DNA from: Bradyrhizobium sp.
GTDB taxonomy: Bacteria > Pseudomonadota > Alphaproteobacteria > Rhizobiales > Xanthobacteraceae
Length of the DNA: 64,000 nucleotides
Direction of reading: 5' to 3'
Assembly: GCF_027451485.1 (NCBI RefSeq)
Contig: NZ_DAIDJE010000130.1
Span: 1-64,000, forward strand
Notes under the pieces: model-generated
What the model was told of the DNA's origin: nothing
What the model saw: the letters and a program-made list of their open reading frames with translations, nothing else
Database searches by the model: none
Position numbers and translations under genes: made by a program
Shown: positions 7,710 to 15,949 of the stretch, in pieces
How positions within the stretch are numbered: position 1 is the first letter of the stretch
Layout of the letters: each line of letters begins with the position of its first letter

Positions 7710-9908
7710 CTATACCAGCTTGACGTTCTTGAGCGGCAGGCTGCGCACGGGCTTGCCGGTCGCAGCATAGATCGCGTTCATCACCGAGGGGGTCACCACG
7801 CAGATGGTCGGTTCGCCCACGCCGCCCCAGAAGTCGTAGGTCGGCACCAATACCACCTCGACTTTCGGCATCTCGGCGAGCCGCATGATTTCATAGGTGT
7901 CGAAGTTGAGATTGGTCATACGGCCTTTGTCGACCGGCATTTCGCCGTAGAGCGCCGCCGTCAGGCCATAGGCGACCGAGCCTTGCGCCTGTGCCTCGAT
8001 CTGGCCCGGGTTGACCATGTGGCCACAATTCACCGCCAGGACGATGCGATGAACTTTCAGCTTGCCTTGCGGGCTGACAGAGACTTCGGACACCGCCGCC
8101 GAGTAGCTGCCGTAGCCCATGAACTGGGCGAGGCCGCGATGGATGCCGGGAGGCAAGGGCTTGCCCCAGTCGCCTTTCTCGGCCGCGGCATTGAGAACGG
8201 CGAGATGCTTCGGATGGTTTTTCATCAGCGCGCGGCGGAATTCGAGCGCATCCTTGCCCGCCGCCCGCGCCACTTCGTCCATGAAGCATTCCATGTAGAC
8301 GGCGTTCTGGTTGGTATTGACGCCGCGCCACGGGCCGACCGGTACATGGCTGTTGCGCATGACATACTCGATCAGGAGGTTCGGCACGTCGTAGCCCAGT
8401 TGCGCATCGCCGGGCGTCTCGTAATAGCCCTGCAACTGCCGCATGTCCCTGCCGCCGACGATGCCTTTTTGATTGAGCAGCGCGTTGATCGACTGGCCGG
8501 AGATGCGAACGTGCAGGCCAAGAAGGTTGCCATCGTTATCGAGACCGGCCGACAGCCTGCATTGCGAGATCGGACGATAGAAATCGTGCGCCTGATCCTC
8601 CTCGCGGCTCCAGATCAGCTTGATCGGCGTGTCGGGAAAGGATTTGGCGATCTCCACCGCCTGGTGAACATAGTCCTGCGTGCCGCCGCGGCGGCCAAAA
8701 CCGCCGCCGAGATCATGACGGTGGATTTCGCATTTGTTGAGCGGAATGCCCGAGGTTTCCGACAGCGCGGCGAGCGAGGCCTCCAGATTCTGCGTCGGCA
8801 CCCAGGCATCGGCGCGGTCGGCCGACAGCTTCACCGTGCAGTTCATCATTTCCATCGGCGCGTGCGCAAGGAACGGCGTCGAGTAGACCGCCTCCACCTT
8901 CTTTGGCGCTTCCGCGATCGCCTTGAGGGCGTCGCCATTGTGGCGATCGCCGTTGGTTGTGGAAGCTCCCAGGCCGTCCTTCAGCATCTCGGCAATCGTT
9001 GCGCTGGACGCGGCAGCGTTCGGCCCTTCGTCCCAGACGATCGGCAGCGCGTCGAGTGCCTTCTTCGCCCGCCACCAGGTGTCGGCGACAACGGCGACCG
9101 CCGTGTCCTTTACCCGCACCACCTTCTTGACGCCGGGCATGCCGACCACCTTGCTCTCGTCGAAGCTCGTGAGCTTGCCGCCATAGACCGGACAGTCCTT
9201 GATCGCCGCGCACAGCATGCCCGGCAGCTTGAGGTCTATGGCAAAGATCTTGCTGCCGTCGAGCTTGTCGGCCGTGTCGAGCCGCTTCAACGGCTGGCCA
9301 GCGATGGTCCAGTTCTTGGGATCCTTGAGCGTGATGCTCTTGGGATCGGGGGGCGTCAGCTGGGCGGCGGCGGCGGCGACCTGGCCATAGCGCACCGAGC
9401 GATTGCTCGCGGCATGGCTGATAACGCCCTTGGAAAAGGTGAGTTCGCTGGCCGCCACGTTCCACTGGTTGGCTGCGGCCTGCATCAGCATGATCCGCGC
9501 GGCCGCGCCGCCGCGGCGGACGTAATCCTGCGAGGTGCGGATGCCGCGGCTGCCGCCGGTGCCCATTTCACCCCAGGCACGCTTCGCGGCAAGATTCTGG
9601 CCGGGGGTCACACCTTCCGTCGTCACCTTGCTCCAGTCGCATTCGAGTTCTTCGGCGACGAGTTGCGCGAGACCGGTGAGCGTGCCCTGCCCCATTTCCG
9701 AACGCGCGATACGAATGACGCAGGTGTCATCCGGCTTGATCGCGACCCAGATGTTGACCTGACTGGCGGAAGCGGAGGTGTCCGCGTGCGCCGCATCGAA
9801 CGGCACGCGCATACCCAGCGCCAGGCCGCCGTTGGCGATCGCAGCCGAGCCAACGATGAAATCGCGGCGCGAAAGTTTGAGATTCTTTTCGAGAACAGGA
9901 CGGTTCAT
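7710..9908 (-). CDS. Molybdenum hydroxylase large subunit, IorB/aldehyde-dehydrogenase type
   Basis: A 732-residue molybdopterin-binding subunit of the xanthine oxidase family, closest in layout to isoquinoline 1-oxidoreductase beta and to membrane-linked aldehyde dehydrogenases. Residues 13-16 (SRRD) start a Tat signal, so the holoenzyme is exported already folded. MoCo-binding segments are visible, such as GGGFGRRGG, GPWRGVNTNQ and the C-terminal GGVGEP with its catalytic-type Glu. It would oxidise a heterocycle or aldehyde, passing electrons through its 2Fe-2S partner to a cytochrome or quinone. It lies 2 bases downstream of the small-subunit gene in one operon. GAGGGG precedes the ATG at 9908. 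Confidence 0.92.
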   Translation of the reverse strand: MNRPVLEKNLKLSRRDFIVGSAAIANGGLALGMRVPFDAAHADTSASASQVNIWVAIKPDDTCVIRIARSEMGQGTLTGLAQLVAEELECDWSKVTTEGVTPGQNLAAKRAWGEMGTGGSRGIRTSQDYVRRGGAAARIMLMQAAANQWNVAASELTFSKGVISHAASNRSVRYGQVAAAAAQLTPPDPKSITLKDPKNWTIAGQPLKRLDTADKLDGSKIFAIDLKLPGMLCAAIKDCPVYGGKLTSFDESKVVGMPGVKKVVRVKDTAVAVVADTWWRAKKALDALPIVWDEGPNAAASSATIAEMLKDGLGASTTNGDRHNGDALKAIAEAPKKVEAVYSTPFLAHAPMEMMNCTVKLSADRADAWVPTQNLEASLAALSETSGIPLNKCEIHRHDLGGGFGRRGGTQDYVHQAVEIAKSFPDTPIKLIWSREEDQAHDFYRPISQCRLSAGLDNDGNLLGLHVRISGQSINALLNQKGIVGGRDMRQLQGYYETPGDAQLGYDVPNLLIEYVMRNSHVPVGPWRGVNTNQNAVYMECFMDEVARAAGKDALEFRRALMKNHPKHLAVLNAAAEKGDWGKPLPPGIHRGLAQFMGYGSYSAAVSEVSVSPQGKLKVHRIVLAVNCGHMVNPGQIEAQAQGSVAYGLTAALYGEMPVDKGRMTNLNFDTYEIMRLAEMPKVEVVLVPTYDFWGGVGEPTICVVTPSVMNAIYAATGKPVRSLPLKNVKLV

Positions 9909-9910
9909 GA

Positions 9911-10381
9911 TTAACCCCTCTTCCCGGTGGTTCCGATATCGGCCGCCATGTGCACGGCCTCGCGGATGCGCTGATAGGTGCCGCAGCGACAAATGTTGGT
10001 CATCGCGGCATCGATATCATGATCGGCCGGCTTCGGATTTTGCGCGAGCAGCGCGGCGGCCGCCATGATCTGGCCGGATTGGCAGTAGCCGCATTGCGGT
10101 ACGTCGACCGCAGCCCAGGCCCGCTGTACCGGATGCGAGCGGCCTTCCGACAGTCCCTCGATGGTGACGATCTTGTCGGCCTCGGTGATCTGCCCGAGCG
10201 GGATCTGGCAGGAACGCTGGACTTCGCCGTTGAAGTGAACCGAGCAGGCGCCGCACTGGGCGATACCGCAGCCATACTTGGTGCCCGTGAGACCGACATG
10301 TTCTCTGAGAACCCACAGCAAGGGCGTGTCGGCCTCCGCCGAGACTTCCCTCACCGTGCCATTGATGTTGAGTTTTGCCAT
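9911..10381 (-). CDS. Molybdenum hydroxylase small subunit, two 2Fe-2S clusters
   Basis: A 156-residue electron-transfer subunit. The plant-ferredoxin-type cluster uses C38, C43, C46 and C58, and the second, helical-domain cluster uses C97, C100, C131 and C133 (CGYC...CRC), exactly the arrangement of the xanthine oxidase family. It has no signal of its own, so it should be carried across the membrane with the Tat-bearing large subunit encoded just downstream. The ATG at 10381 was chosen because the ferredoxin fold starts at once (MAKLNING). No third FAD subunit is present, as in isoquinoline oxidoreductases. Confidence 0.95.
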   Translation of the reverse strand: MAKLNINGTVREVSAEADTPLLWVLREHVGLTGTKYGCGIAQCGACSVHFNGEVQRSCQIPLGQITEADKIVTIEGLSEGRSHPVQRAWAAVDVPQCGYCQSGQIMAAAALLAQNPKPADHDIDAAMTNICRCGTYQRIREAVHMAADIGTTGKRG

Positions 10382-10521
10382 ATGCGTTCCTCCATCAGGC
10401 AGGCGGGGGCGGAGCATACCGGCGGCGCAAAACAATGCCCATAGGCCTGGGTCGTTCTTTCCGGACTGCCACGCATGCACCCGGCAACACGTTTTTCGTG
10501 GAATAAAAACTATCGCCTTCC

Positions 10522-10606
10522 CATCATCCCGAGGAGCCGCACAAGCGACGGCTCGAACGATGAGGCCGCATGGTTCGGGACGCGCCGAGCGGCGCTCCTC
10601 ATGATG
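10522..10606. repeat. REP-like inverted repeat
   Basis: CATCAT...GAGGAGC at 10522-10537 is mirrored by GCTCCTC-ATGATG at 10594-10606, with inner complementary blocks. It lies between the hydroxylase operon and the MarR gene end. Confidence 0.7.
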
Positions 10607-10620
10607 AAGGCGTAACGCTG

Positions 10621-11151
10621 TTACTCCGCGGCCTCCTCAAGGCGTTCGAGCGTGGCGGAGAGGCTCTTCTGTACCTCGGCAAGCCCATTCAACAGTTGTG
10701 TGACGTCGGCGCGGGAAAGATTTTGCACTGCAGTATCGACGACTTCGCGGGCGAGCGGCAACAGCTTGACCTTCAGCGCCCGCCCCTTTGGCGTGAGATG
10801 AATATGCCATTTCCGGCGATCGTCGGGGTTACGGACCCGCCGAACCAGGCCGTTCTTTTCCATGATCAACATCGCGCTCAGCGTGGTCGGCTCCATGGTG
10901 CCGACCCGGTTCGACAGCTCACGCTGCGTCAGGCCGTCCTCGTGCCAGAGCGCGCGCAGGAAGTACCACATGCCGAGCGTGATGCCGTGCGGCTCGATCT
11001 TGACCTGGAGGAAGCGCTGAAGCAGGCGGTGGGTGGCCCGGATCTGGTAACCGACACTTTCGGCAAAGGGCAAAACGGCGTCGGCGGCGGACGCGCTCCG
11101 CGTGGCCGGCTTGCCGGTCTTTTTGCCAGTGGCTTTCTTCACGCTGGTCAC
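10621..11151 (-). CDS. MarR family transcriptional regulator
   Basis: A 176-residue winged-helix repressor. After a basic Lys/Ala-rich leader of about 25 residues comes the MarR core: [18 protein letters not shown], helix-turn-helix [21 protein letters not shown], and the wing [13 protein letters not shown]. MarR proteins bind palindromes and usually release DNA on binding a phenolic or aromatic acid. It sits divergently from the ring-hydroxylating reductase gene, whose upstream region has the palindrome shared with the oxygenase promoter, so it is the obvious candidate regulator of both units. A weak similar site (11241-11255) may allow autoregulation. Confidence 0.93.
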   Translation of the reverse strand: MTSVKKATGKKTGKPATRSASAADAVLPFAESVGYQIRATHRLLQRFLQVKIEPHGITLGMWYFLRALWHEDGLTQRELSNRVGTMEPTTLSAMLIMEKNGLVRRVRNPDDRRKWHIHLTPKGRALKVKLLPLAREVVDTAVQNLSRADVTQLLNGLAEVQKSLSATLERLEEAAE

Positions 11152-11274
11152 GACGCCCCCCTCCCACCGGTGTGGCCGGTTCAGAAGGCCGCATCATTCC
11201 TGCCGCGAGTTCGCCATGCAGACGTCTGAACCAAAGCCACACTAGATAAATAAGTTCGCAGTCCGCTAGTGTCT

Positions 11275-11327
11275 CGATTCCGAAGTTCGAAACGTGGCTC
11301 CGAAAAATGCTACGGACTTCGGAATCG
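11275..11327. repeat. Palindrome of the GATTCCGAAGTTCG family
   Basis: CGATTCCGAAGTTCG (11275-11289) pairs with CGGACTTCGGAATCG (11313-11327) at 14 of 15 positions, with a 23-base loop. Confidence 0.8.
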
Positions 11328-11455
11328 GGCCCCCGGCCGTGATTGCACATTCGCAAGACCTGCGCAAACCTGCCCTAAAGAACAGGTCGTGGGACGGCGC
11401 CCATGTCACCATCGCCTTATTAAGGGGGTGTTATCGGGGGAAAGGTTGCGCTATT

Positions 11456-11474
11456 TACTTAGTGAACTAAGTAT
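11456..11474. promoter_or_regulatory. MarR-type operator A
   Basis: TACTTAGT-GA-ACTAAGTA is a perfect 8-bp inverted repeat ending 26 bases before the reductase ATG. Its 17-base core CTTAGTGAACTAAGTAT matches the one before the Rieske oxygenase gene at 15 of 17 positions. Confidence 0.75.
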
Positions 11475-11499
11475 TTTGGACAAATTCACCGGAGATGGC

Positions 11500-12468
11500 A
11501 TGACGCTCGCCCCCGAGCTGCGGGAATTGAGTTTGACGGTCCGACAGAAGTCGGAAATCGCCGACGGCGTCTTCCTGTTCGAGCTGCGCGCCGACGATGA
11601 CAGCGAGTTGCCGCCGTTTACGCCCGGCTCGCACATCACGGTGACCGCGCCATCGGGCCAGAAGCGACGCTATTCGCTCTGCAACGATCCGGCCGAGCGC
11701 AACCGCTACCTGATCGCGGTGAAACAGGAAACCACCGGGCGCGGCGGCTCGTTGAGCTTCACGAGGGATATCAGGCAGGGCGACAGAGTTGCCGTCGAGC
11801 CGCCCGCGAACGATTTCGAAATGGCGAAAGCCGAGCCGAAGCGCCTGATCTTCATTGCGGGGGGAATCGGCATTACGCCGATCCGCGCCATGATTCTGCA
11901 CTGCGTTCGCCAGGGCAAGACGAATTTCACGCTGTACTATTTCGCGCGTACGCCCGCAGTGATGGCGTTCCGCGAGGAGTTTTCTTCCCATGCCTACGAG
12001 GGGAAGGTCGTACTGCATCACGACAATGGCGATCCCGATCAGGGCTATGATCTCTGGCCGGTGCTGGAACAGCAGCGCGGCGCGCATCTTTACTGCTGCG
12101 GCCCGCGCGGCCTGATGGACGCAGTGCGCGACATGACCGGGCACTGGCCGGATTCGGCGGTGCATTTCGAGGATTTTGTCGGCGCGTCGGCCCCGCATGC
12201 CGACGACAGGCCGTTCGAGGTCAGGCTCGCCAAGAGCGGCACGGCCTACGAAGTGGCCGCGAATGTCTCGATCCTGGATACGTTGCGACGGAATGGGCAT
12301 ATGCTGGCCAGTTCCTGCGAAAGCGGCACCTGCGGCACCTGCCGTTGCCGCTTCACCGACGGCGAGCCGGACCATCGCGATCTCGTGCTCTCGGACGATG
12401 AGAAAAAACGTGAGATCATGATTTGCGTCAGCCGCGCGAAATCGGCGACACTGACGCTGGATATTTGA
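11500..12468 (+). CDS. Phthalate-dioxygenase-type reductase (flavin, NAD(P)H, 2Fe-2S)
   Basis: A 322-residue class IA reductase. The flavin-binding motif RRYSLCN is at 56-62, the nucleotide-binding GGIGITP at 121-127, and a C-terminal plant-type ferredoxin domain has C273, C278, C281 and C309. Domain order and length equal those of phthalate and vanillate dioxygenase reductases, which move electrons from NADH to a Rieske oxygenase. The partner is most likely the oxygenase at 19147-20484, whose promoter shares the same operator. GGAG precedes the ATG at 11500, and the frame upstream of it crosses the operator and is not coding. The Gfo/Idh/MocA gene follows. Confidence 0.93.
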   Translation: MTLAPELRELSLTVRQKSEIADGVFLFELRADDDSELPPFTPGSHITVTAPSGQKRRYSLCNDPAERNRYLIAVKQETTGRGGSLSFTRDIRQGDRVAVEPPANDFEMAKAEPKRLIFIAGGIGITPIRAMILHCVRQGKTNFTLYYFARTPAVMAFREEFSSHAYEGKVVLHHDNGDPDQGYDLWPVLEQQRGAHLYCCGPRGLMDAVRDMTGHWPDSAVHFEDFVGASAPHADDRPFEVRLAKSGTAYEVAANVSILDTLRRNGHMLASSCESGTCGTCRCRFTDGEPDHRDLVLSDDEKKREIMICVSRAKSATLTLDI

Positions 12469-12501
12469 GGGATGGACGATGGCAATGGGCCTGAATTGTC
12501 T

Positions 12502-12624
12502 CCCTCTCCCGGCTTGCAGGGAGAGGGTCGGGGCGAGAGGTTCAGGTGAGCAAGCGAGCCTCGCCCTCACCCGCCCGACTTTGCCACGCTTCGCGCCGCG
12601 ATCTCTCCCCGCAAACGGGGCGAG
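12502..12624. repeat. Composite palindromic repeat
   Basis: A perfect 9-bp stem CCCTCTCCC/GGGAGAGGG (12502-12527), then a second hairpin CCCCG-CAAA-CGGGG (12607-12620). A similar two-hairpin element lies at 20935-21021. Confidence 0.65.
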
Positions 12625-12646
12625 GTAAAGACAGATCGGCGTCCCT

Positions 12647-13825
12647 ATGACCTCACCGATCAATCTCGGCGTCATCGGTCTCGGCCGCGCGTTCACGCTG
12701 ATGCTGCCGACCTTTGCGGCCGACCCGCGCATTGCGCTTGTGGCCGCCAGCGATCCGCGCACCGAGGCCCGCGAGCGCTTTGCGATGGAATTCAACGCGA
12801 AGGTCTTTGAAGACGCCGAAGCACTATGCGCCGACCCGGCTGTCGCGGCGGTCTACGTCGCGTCCCCGCATCAATTCCACGTCGAACACGTGAAGAGTGC
12901 GGCCCGGCACGGCAAGCATGTCCTGGTCGAAAAGCCGATGGCCATCACGGTCGACGAATGCCGCGAGATGATCGCGGCGGCGAAAGCGGCGAACGTCAAG
13001 CTGCTGGTCGGGCACAGTCACAGTTTCGATCAGCCCTATTTGAGGGCGCGCGCAATGATTCGCAGCGGCGCCTATGGTCCTGTCCGGATGATCAACGCAC
13101 TCAACTTCACCGATTTTCTCTATCGTCCGCGCCGGCCGGAAGAGCTCGACACCAGACAGGGCGGCGGCGTCGTATTCAGCCAGGCTGCGCATCAGATCGA
13201 TATCGTCCGCCTGCTTGCGGGCGCGAAAGCGGTTTCAGTGCGTGCGTTCACCGGCAACTGGGACGCCGCGCGCAATACCGAGGGCGCTTATGCCGCGCAG
13301 ATCAGGTTCGAGAACGGGAGCTTCGCCTCGCTGAGCTATAGCGGCTATGCCCATTTCGACACCGACGAGTTCATGGGCTGGTGGGGCGAACTCGGCCAGG
13401 GCCGCGATGGCGAGGCGTCGTACGGCCGTGCCCGCGCGAACCTGAAAAAAGCAGCGAGCGTGACCCAGGAGATCGCGATGAAGAACGCCCGCGCCTATGG
13501 CTCCGCCGGCCGCGACGCATTTCAAATCGACGGCGAACTCGCCTACAATCATTTCGGGCTGGTCGTGGTGAGCTGCGAACGCGCCGACCTGCGCCCGCTG
13601 CCCCATGGGGTCATGGTTTACGGTGACAAGACGCGCCATCTGGACGAACTTCCCTCGCCGAACATCCCGCGCGCCGAAGTCGTCGACGAACTCCATGCGG
13701 CAGCGATACTGGGCGCGGCGCCGCTGCACTCCGGCGAATGGGGGCTGGCGACGCTGGAAGTTTGTCTCGCGATGCTGCAGTCGGCGCAGACAGGGCAAGA
13801 GGTGGGGCTGAGCTGGCAGGTCTAG
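12647..13825 (+). CDS. Gfo/Idh/MocA oxidoreductase, candidate cis-dihydrodiol dehydrogenase
   Basis: A 392-residue NAD(P)-dependent dehydrogenase. The Rossmann motif GVIGLGRAF starts at residue 8 and the family signature EKP is at 95-97 (HVLVEKPMA), followed by a C-terminal alpha/beta domain with HQIDIVRLL. In phthalate catabolism of Pseudomonas the 4,5-dihydrodiol dehydrogenase (Pht4) belongs to this family rather than to the SDRs. Placement right after a phthalate-type reductase makes a role in rearomatising a cis-dihydrodiol the best inference. A 178-base gap holding a palindromic repeat separates it from the reductase. Sugar or inositol substrates are the alternative. Confidence 0.88.
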   Translation: MTSPINLGVIGLGRAFTLMLPTFAADPRIALVAASDPRTEARERFAMEFNAKVFEDAEALCADPAVAAVYVASPHQFHVEHVKSAARHGKHVLVEKPMAITVDECREMIAAAKAANVKLLVGHSHSFDQPYLRARAMIRSGAYGPVRMINALNFTDFLYRPRRPEELDTRQGGGVVFSQAAHQIDIVRLLAGAKAVSVRAFTGNWDAARNTEGAYAAQIRFENGSFASLSYSGYAHFDTDEFMGWWGELGQGRDGEASYGRARANLKKAASVTQEIAMKNARAYGSAGRDAFQIDGELAYNHFGLVVVSCERADLRPLPHGVMVYGDKTRHLDELPSPNIPRAEVVDELHAAAILGAAPLHSGEWGLATLEVCLAMLQSAQTGQEVGLSWQV

Positions 13826-13933
13826 CCCCGCGTCATCCGGAACGAAGCGAATAATCTCCGTCAGGCTCGTCACTGCGAGGCGCGCGGTATCGAGGCCGGA
13901 GTCTATTTCTCCTCACGATATGCCGCACGATGG

Positions 13934-13968
13934 ATTCCGGGCCTGCGCCTGACGGCGCATCCCGGAAT
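13934..13968. repeat. REP-like palindrome
   Basis: ATTCCGGG (13934-13941) and CCCGGAAT (13961-13968) flank a short GC-rich loop. The same ATTCCGGG...GGAAT(GACG) pattern recurs at 14301-14340. Confidence 0.7.
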
Positions 13969-14000
13969 GACGGCGGAAATTGGGCCAGGTACGAGGCGCC

Positions 14001-14186
14001 TCAACAGCGCGCGCTGTTGGCCCGCGTCGCGATGATCGCGATCAGGTCGTTTTCGGCGGCGGCGGCGGTCTTGTAGCGCGGCTCGGTGGTCACGAAAGGC
14101 TGCTCGGCTTCGGCGGGATGGAAAATCTCGACGTAATAAAGGCCGGATGGCGCATCCAGTTTCGGCTCGATACGGATCAGTGCCAT
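14001..14186 (-). CDS. Small hypothetical protein (61 aa)
   Basis: A 61-residue protein beginning MALIRIEPKLDAPSGLYYVEIFHP and ending in a helix with NDLIAIIATRAN. It has no signal peptide or membrane span. AAGGAG eight bases before the ATG (14192-14197) is a strong ribosome binding site. It lies between two REP-like elements and after the ABC transporter genes on the same strand, but those repeats argue against one transcript. Short proteins of this beta-strand/helix pattern are widespread in Bradyrhizobium; the role is unknown. Confidence 0.75.
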   Translation of the reverse strand: MALIRIEPKLDAPSGLYYVEIFHPAEAEQPFVTTEPRYKTAAAAENDLIAIIATRANSARC

Positions 14187-14226
14187 GACTCACTCCTTGG
14201 ATCGAGCCGCCGGCAGAATCTCCCGG

Positions 14227-14345
14227 CCGTCATTCCGGGGCACGAGCGCAAGCGAGTGAGCCCGGACTCCTTCGTGCCACACGCCCCATGGGAGAAATGG
14301 ATTCCGGGTTCTGCCCTGCGGGCTCGCCTCGGAATGACGACGGAT
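14227..14345. repeat. Composite REP-like element
   Basis: CATTCCGGGG at 14231-14240 and the hairpin ATTCCGGG...GGAATGACG at 14301-14340 flank a GC-rich middle. It belongs to the same family as 13934-13968. Confidence 0.65.
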
Positions 14346-14352
14346 AACCGCC

Positions 14353-15153
14353 TCACGACTGCGCATCCGCCTTCCCCCCAAACATCACCCCGCGCAATTC
14401 CGCCGCCAGCACGGCGACCGCAGCTCCGGACGTTTCCGTCGTTCCGCTCATGCCGAGATAGCGCTCGGCGACTTCCCGCGAGTTCAGCAGGTCCTTCGCT
14501 GCGCCCGATAGCGTGATACGGCCATTCTCGAACACATAGCCGCGGTCGGCGATCGACAGCGCTGCCTTCGCATTTTGCTCGGCGAGCAAGATCGTGATGC
14601 CTTGATCGCGCAGCGCCACGATCAGGCGGAAGATCTCCGCGACCAATAACGGCGCAACGCCAAGCGAGGGCTCGTCCAGCACCAGAATTCTCGGCTTGGC
14701 CATCAGCCCGCGCCCGATCGCCAGCATTTGTTGTTGCCCGCCGGAGAAATTGCCGGCGATGTCGTTCATGCGCTCGCGCAACACCGGAAACAGCGCCCAC
14801 ACGGCTTCGAGCTGCGCAGCGGCATCGGTCTCCGCCACCGCATAGCCGCCGAGGATGAGATTTTCCGCAACCGTCATGCCGGAAAAGATCTGCCGTCCCT
14901 CCGGCACATGGGCGATGCCCCGCCGCAGCCGTTCGGCGGGCGGCAGCGCTTCAATCGCCTCGCCGTCAAGCAGGATCTGGCCGGCCTGCGGGCGCAGCAA
15001 TCCTGAAACGGCTTTCGCCAGCGTCGACTTGCCGGCGCCGTTGGCGCCGAGCAGCGTGACGATCTCGCCGCGCTCAAGCGTGAGGTTGATATCCTCCAGC
15101 ACGCGGTGACGGCCGTAGCCGATCGCGAGCGATCTGAGTTCAAGAAGCGGCAT
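14353..15153 (-). CDS. livF: Branched-chain-type ABC transporter ATPase, LivF family
   Basis: A 266-residue ATPase. Walker A GANGAGKST is at 36-44, the ABC signature FSGGQ at 136-140 and Walker B ILVLDEP at 156-162, with the LivF-type HVPEGRQIF at 82-90. It overlaps the end of the LivG gene by 14 bases, so the two are translationally coupled. It is the last gene of the importer operon. LivF-type importers in catabolic clusters often carry aromatic acids or amides rather than amino acids. The 25-residue C-terminal tail beyond the usual LivF end is Ala-rich. Confidence 0.93.
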   Translation of the reverse strand: MPLLELRSLAIGYGRHRVLEDINLTLERGEIVTLLGANGAGKSTLAKAVSGLLRPQAGQILLDGEAIEALPPAERLRRGIAHVPEGRQIFSGMTVAENLILGGYAVAETDAAAQLEAVWALFPVLRERMNDIAGNFSGGQQQMLAIGRGLMAKPRILVLDEPSLGVAPLLVAEIFRLIVALRDQGITILLAEQNAKAALSIADRGYVFENGRITLSGAAKDLLNSREVAERYLGMSGTTETSGAAVAVLAAELRGVMFGGKADAQS

Positions 15154-15949
15154 GGTCTTCGCGTCCCAGATATGCCTCAACCACGCGGCTGTTGCCTTGC
15201 ACCTGCGCCGGCGTGCCGGTCGCGATGATCGCGCCGGAATCGATCACGACCACGCGATCGGCGACATTCATCACCAGCGACATGTTGTGCTCGACGACCA
15301 GCACGGGGATGCCGAGGCTGCGAATCGCGCGCAACAGATTCGCCAGCTCCTGCGTTTCGGTGTCGTTGAGGCCCGCCGCCGGCTCGTCGAGACAGAGCAG
15401 TTTCGGCTCGGCCATCAGCGCGCGTACGATTTCAAGCAGCTTCTGCGCGCCCATCGGCAGTTCGGTTGCGTGGGTTTCGGAAAAGCTCGACAAGCCAACC
15501 AGCTTGAGCATATCCGCGGCGCGCCGGCGCATGCGGCGCTCCTCGTCTCGCGCGGCGCCACGCCACAGCGCCTGGCTATAAAACGAATGACGGCCAAGGC
15601 GATGACCGCCAACCATCACGTTTTCCAGCGCCGTCATGCCCGGAAACACCCGCGCCGACTGGAAGGTGCGGACCAGGCCCAGATTTGCGATCCTGACCGG
15701 AGACAGCTTGGCGAGATCGCGTCCCGCGAACACCACCTTTCCTGCATCGCGTGCCATGATGTTGGTGACGAGGTTGAAGACCGTGGTCTTGCCGGCACCG
15801 TTCGGGCCGATCAGCGCGGTGACCTCGCCCGGGCGCACGTCGAATGACACGTCGTTGATGGCTCTGAGCCCGCCAAAACTCTTGGCAAGCCCGCGCACGC
15901 TGAGGATCACGTCATCGCCTGTCTTGGCCTCGGCGAGAATCGCAGTCAT
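15140..15949 (-). CDS. livG: Branched-chain-type ABC transporter ATPase, LivG family
   Basis: A 269-residue ATPase. Walker A GPNGAGKTT is at 48-56 and Walker B LLCLDEP at 184-190. Its signature loop reads ELPMGAQ (163-169) in place of LSGGQ; LivG proteins normally diverge here (LPxGxQ), so this is within the family range. LVRTFQSARVFPGMT is the expected Q-loop region. The ATG overlaps the permease stop by 4 bases, as expected for one operon. It pairs with the LivF protein to drive the fused permease. Confidence 0.93.
   Translation of the reverse strand: MTAILAEAKTGDDVILSVRGLAKSFGGLRAINDVSFDVRPGEVTALIGPNGAGKTTVFNLVTNIMARDAGKVVFAGRDLAKLSPVRIANLGLVRTFQSARVFPGMTALENVMVGGHRLGRHSFYSQALWRGAARDEERRMRRRAADMLKLVGLSSFSETHATELPMGAQKLLEIVRALMAEPKLLCLDEPAAGLNDTETQELANLLRAIRSLGIPVLVVEHNMSLVMNVADRVVVIDSGAIIATGTPAQVQGNSRVVEAYLGREDHAAS

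Larger units (their letters stand above)
11152..11499. promoter_or_regulatory. Divergent control region between marR-type gene and reductase
   Basis: It holds, in order, a degenerate site ACTAGATAAATAAGT (11241-11255), a dispersed palindrome (11275-11327) and the strong operator 11458-11474, followed by GGAG for the reductase start at 11500. It probably carries promoters in both directions. Confidence 0.6.

Noticed and set aside
7635..9914. 759-codon open frame on the plus strand
   Set aside because: It is fully antisense to the molybdenum hydroxylase large subunit, is Arg/His/Asp-rich and has no domain. It is a shadow of high-GC codon bias.
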